Assembly (NCBI RefSeq): GCF_014701095.1
Contig: NZ_AP023439.1
Location: forward strand, 62,001 to 126,000
Direction of reading: 5' to 3'
DNA length: 64,000 nt
From: Streptomyces tuirus
GTDB lineage: Bacteria > Actinomycetota > Actinomycetes > Streptomycetales > Streptomycetaceae
The notes beneath the pieces are model-generated. The model had not been told where the DNA came from and did no database searches. It was given only the letters and a program-made list of their open reading frames with translations. Shown one piece after another: positions 63,286-64,000 of this stretch (position 1 is its first letter; each line of letters begins with the position of its first letter). Position numbers and translations under genes: made by a program.

Positions 63286-64000
63286 TCACCCGGTCGGCCG
63301 CAGCGTCTCCCGTTCTGTCACGAGCTCGTCGAGGACCTCGGGGAGGGGGGCGACGCCGATGCCCGGTGCGTCCGGTACCGGGATCGTGCCGTCGGTCACC
63401 CGGAACGGCTCGGTCAGATCCTGCCGGTAGTAGCGGTCCGAGCCGGAGATGTCGGACGGCAGAGTGAAGTTGGGCAGGCCGGCCAGTGCCAGATTGGCCG
63501 CCCGTCCGATCCCGGTCTCCAGCATGCCGCCCGCCCAGACCGGCACCCCTGCCGCCGCACAGACGTCGTGCACCCGGCGGGCTTCCAGGTAGCCGCCCAC
63601 CCGGCCGGGCTTGATGTTGACGATGGCGCACGCGCCGATCCGGATCGCCTCGTGCGCCGCCTGCGCGGAGACGATCGACTCGTCCAGGCAGATCGGCGTG
63701 GTCAGCAACCGCGCCAGCTCGGCATGGCCGGCCACGTCCTCCTCCTCGAGCGGCTGCTCCAGCAGCAGCAGCCCGTACGGGTCGAGACCGGCCAGATGCC
63801 GGGCATCGGCGCGTGTGTAGGCCGAGTTCGCGTCTGCCTGGAGAAGGAGGTCGTCGCCGAAATGCTTGCGCACGGCGGCGACGGGTTCGATGTCCCAGCC
63901 GGGCTCGATCTTGAGCTTGATCCGGGCGTAACCGTCGGCCAGATAGCCGCCGACCGTGTTCAGCAACTGCGGCACCGACTCGTGGATGCCCACCGACACG
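63286..64000 (-). CDS. o-Succinylbenzoate synthase / N-acylamino acid racemase (enolase superfamily), partial
   Basis: The frame runs off the end of the window, so the N-terminal part is missing (about 130 of 370 residues). Enolase-superfamily catalysis is clear: ARIKLKIEPGWD (K-x-K acid/base), LLLQADANSAYTRADARHLA (first metal Asp), LLLLEQPLEEED (Glu), PICLDESIVSAQ (third metal ligand) and AIVNIKPGRVGGYLEARRVH (second acid/base Lys). This is the MenC/NAAAR subgroup, which either dehydrates SHCHC in menaquinone synthesis or racemises N-acylamino acids. The end GVAPLPEVLDELVT fits the family. Confidence 0.85.
   Translation of the reverse strand, partial: VSVGIHESVPQLLNTVGGYLADGYARIKLKIEPGWDIEPVAAVRKHFGDDLLLQADANSAYTRADARHLAGLDPYGLLLLEQPLEEEDVAGHAELARLLTTPICLDESIVSAQAAHEAIRIGACAIVNIKPGRVGGYLEARRVHDVCAAAGVPVWAGGMLETGIGRAANLALAGLPNFTLPSDISGSDRYYRQDLTEPFRVTDGTIPVPDAPGIGVAPLPEVLDELVTERETLRPTG

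Overview
The window is high-GC DNA with strong third-position GC bias, frequent GTG starts, GGAGG-type ribosome sites, mycothiol-type enzymes (maleylpyruvate isomerase family, ArsC) and many Streptomyces-style families (DUF6098, DUF2690, DUF1360, DUF4246, PucR, SUKH). It reads as a Streptomyces or close relative. The density of broken genes and dead transposases suggests a variable chromosome arm. No rRNA or tRNA gene was seen, and the species cannot be named.

Layout. (1) 1-10 kb is a decayed accessory zone: the 3' end of a DndB-like DNA phosphorothioation gene, a degenerate CRISPR-like array, IS110 and IS5 scraps, a DNA ligase tail, a gene broken by an in-frame TGA, a topoisomerase IB, a truncated membrane acyltransferase and a SMI1/KNR4 protein. 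(2) 9.4-20.7 kb holds a DoxX protein divergent from a cysteine-containing HTH regulator with a clear operator, an MFS exporter, a frameshifted membrane NACHT NTPase, an S41 peptidase lipoprotein, a beta-carbonic anhydrase and a flavin reductase. (3) 21-23.6 kb is an arsenic module: arsC, an aquaglyceroporin and arsR, divergent from arsM around an inverted-repeat operator and closed by a strong terminator. (4) 23.8-35.2 kb has a PucR regulator, an orphan cytochrome c oxidase subunit I (ctaD) with a small overlapping partner, DUF1360, and cydAB (bd oxidase).

(5) 35.4-36.6 kb is a 1.1-kb IS630-type element with near-perfect 31-bp inverted ends. It carries a transposase fragment and a GNAT gene, and sits exactly in the TAG stop codon of the neighbouring membrane-protein gene. 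(6) 37-49 kb has SUKH-4, DUF6098, SGNH hydrolase, an IS256 scar, GNAT, a HEAT-like protein, aldo/keto reductase, DinB, a mycothiol-dependent isomerase and a secreted CAP protein followed by 44-bp tandem repeats. (7) 49.3-52.5 kb is an overlapping histidine kinase/response regulator pair with secreted or membrane proteins around it. (8) 52.7-60.3 kb has a frameshifted DUF4246 gene, a GNAT/sulfite oxidase mosaic and a damaged sulfonate-sulfur locus (cysteine leader peptide, ssuA, ssuD, with sfnB and lysR both cut at their 5' ends). (9) 60.4-64 kb has a DapA-like lyase/synthase divergent from a LysR regulator, a membrane-anchored protein, and a MenC/N-acylamino-acid racemase-like enolase running off the end.

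Working modules that look intact are arsenic detoxification, bd oxidase, the two-component system and DapA/LysR. The sulfonate, NACHT, CRISPR and Dnd modules look broken in this sequence.
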